Shown here: positions 33,503 through 33,954 of the stretch, one piece after another
Position numbering within the stretch: position 1 is the first letter of the stretch
Layout of the letters: every line of letters begins with the position of its first letter
Assembly (NCBI GenBank): GCA_000169115.1
Contig: AAVV01000021.1
Span: forward strand, 1 to 33,954
Direction of reading: 5' to 3'
DNA length: 33,954 bases
Source of the DNA: a marine gamma proteobacterium HTCC2080
GTDB taxonomy: Bacteria; Pseudomonadota; Gammaproteobacteria; Pseudomonadales; Halieaceae
Notes under the pieces: generated by a model
The model's database searches: none
Seen by the model: only the letters and a program-made list of their open reading frames with translations
Told to the model about the DNA's origin: nothing
Position numbers and translations under genes: made by a program

Positions 33503-33954
33503 TCAATCGGCTTCCGCACCGCCTCTGAGCTGAGTGGCGAGGGGTAGCGCGGTTGTGTTCTTGATCTCCGTGACGGCAATGTGCGAGTGAAGCTCCCTGA
33601 TCATTTCCATTGTATTCAACGTGTTGCGCACGAAATCTTCGTAGTGCCGAACATCACGTGTGACTATTTTCAGAACGTAGTCCCAGATCCCGGTCATGGT
33701 GTAACACTCTAAAACCTCTGGGTGATGAATAATGTCCGCTTCAAAAGCCAGCAAATTTTGCCGCCCTGATTGGGTCAAGTTGACTGTGGCAAACACAACC
33801 ACCTCCATGCCCAGCAGCTGCCGATCTAGCAGCGCGACCTGGCCTTTGATAACCCCAGACTCCTGAAGCGATTTACCCTGCGCAGCAAGCGACTGCGACA
33901 TGTGCACCCGCCCGCTAGATCAGCAGTGCTGATGGCGGCATCGCTTTGCAAACA
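33503..33954 (-). pseudogene. Lrp/AsnC-family regulator with disrupted DNA-binding domain, 5' end beyond the window
   Basis: The frame ending at 33503 encodes an intact Lrp/AsnC effector (RAM) domain: SGVIKGQVALLDRQLLGMEV, ECYTMTGIWDYVLKIV and IRELHSHIAVTEIKNTTALP. It has no complete helix-turn-helix, and a stop codon lies upstream at about 33922-33920. The missing half is visible in another frame: LQSDAAISTADLA runs in from the window edge (to about 33913), and RLLRRVNR lies at 33891-33868. VHMSQS between them and LQESGVIKG after them are in the first frame. Together they spell a normal Lrp N terminus broken by apparent losses of 1, 2 and 1 bases near 33907, 33891 and 33868. This is either a pseudogene or sequence error. 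A GTG at 33907 could still start a RAM-only protein of 134 residues. Confidence 0.65.

Noticed and set aside
33345-33533. 62-codon plus-strand frame after an AT-rich segment
   Set aside because: No family resemblance, no ribosome-binding site, and it overlaps the end of the Lrp-type frame; better treated as non-coding.
30430-33954. Genomic island integrated in the tRNA gene
   Set aside because: No integrase, transposase or duplicated tRNA 3' end is present in the window; only gene content hints at it.

Overview
The window reads as a core-chromosome segment of a gammaproteobacterium, probably a marine Pseudomonadales/Cellvibrionales-type organism such as the Halieaceae (OM60/NOR5). This placement is inference. 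It rests on a Na+-translocating NADH:quinone oxidoreductase operon and on a gene order (nqr, long gap, mfd, CsiV-like gene, lexA, two small conserved genes, topA) that, from memory, resembles the Pseudomonas aeruginosa PA2994-PA3012 neighbourhood. The order ffs, dnaX, ybaB, recR is also Pseudomonas-like.

Layout. 1-5.7 kb, minus strand: nqrA-nqrB-nqrC-nqrD, with nqrE/nqrF expected beyond the left edge, preceded by a long structured leader and then a glyceraldehyde-3-phosphate dehydrogenase with an N-terminal extension. 5.8-10.7 kb, plus: mfd translationally coupled to a CsiV-like envelope gene, facing an MscS-type channel. 11.9-12.6 kb: lexA with two SOS boxes over its own -10 element, followed by a 13-bp tandem repeat in which GATC recurs every 13 bp. 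12.75-16.9 kb, minus: two small conserved genes, topA and a membrane-anchored hypothetical. 17-18.5 kb: universal stress protein, glutaredoxin-like protein and a TrmH-family rRNA/tRNA methyltransferase. 18.6-25.2 kb, minus: one tightly packed unit of SRP RNA, dnaX, ybaB, recR, rnd, ycgL, a small membrane protein, a MoxR ATPase and a VWA protein. 25.4-30.3 kb, plus: an RND efflux operon (adaptor, permease, TetR regulator). 30.4 kb: tRNA-Arg(UCU). 30.5-34 kb looks accessory: a sulfotransferase-like gene, a secreted beta-helix protein, and an Lrp/AsnC-type regulator whose DNA-binding half is broken by frame disruptions at the right edge.

Functionally the window joins respiratory Na+ pumping, central carbon metabolism, transcription-coupled repair, the SOS regulon, DNA topology, replication clamp loading, RecFOR repair, RNA processing and drug efflux. 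I found no mobile element, CRISPR array, phage gene or rRNA. The clearest non-gene signal is a complete programmed -1 frameshift cassette inside dnaX: a Shine-Dalgarno-like element, an A AAA AAG heptamer and a GC-rich hairpin, with a stop codon two codons after the slip. No wholly new multi-gene system is evident. The less explained signals are the 13-bp GATC array, the nqr leader, and the disrupted regulator.
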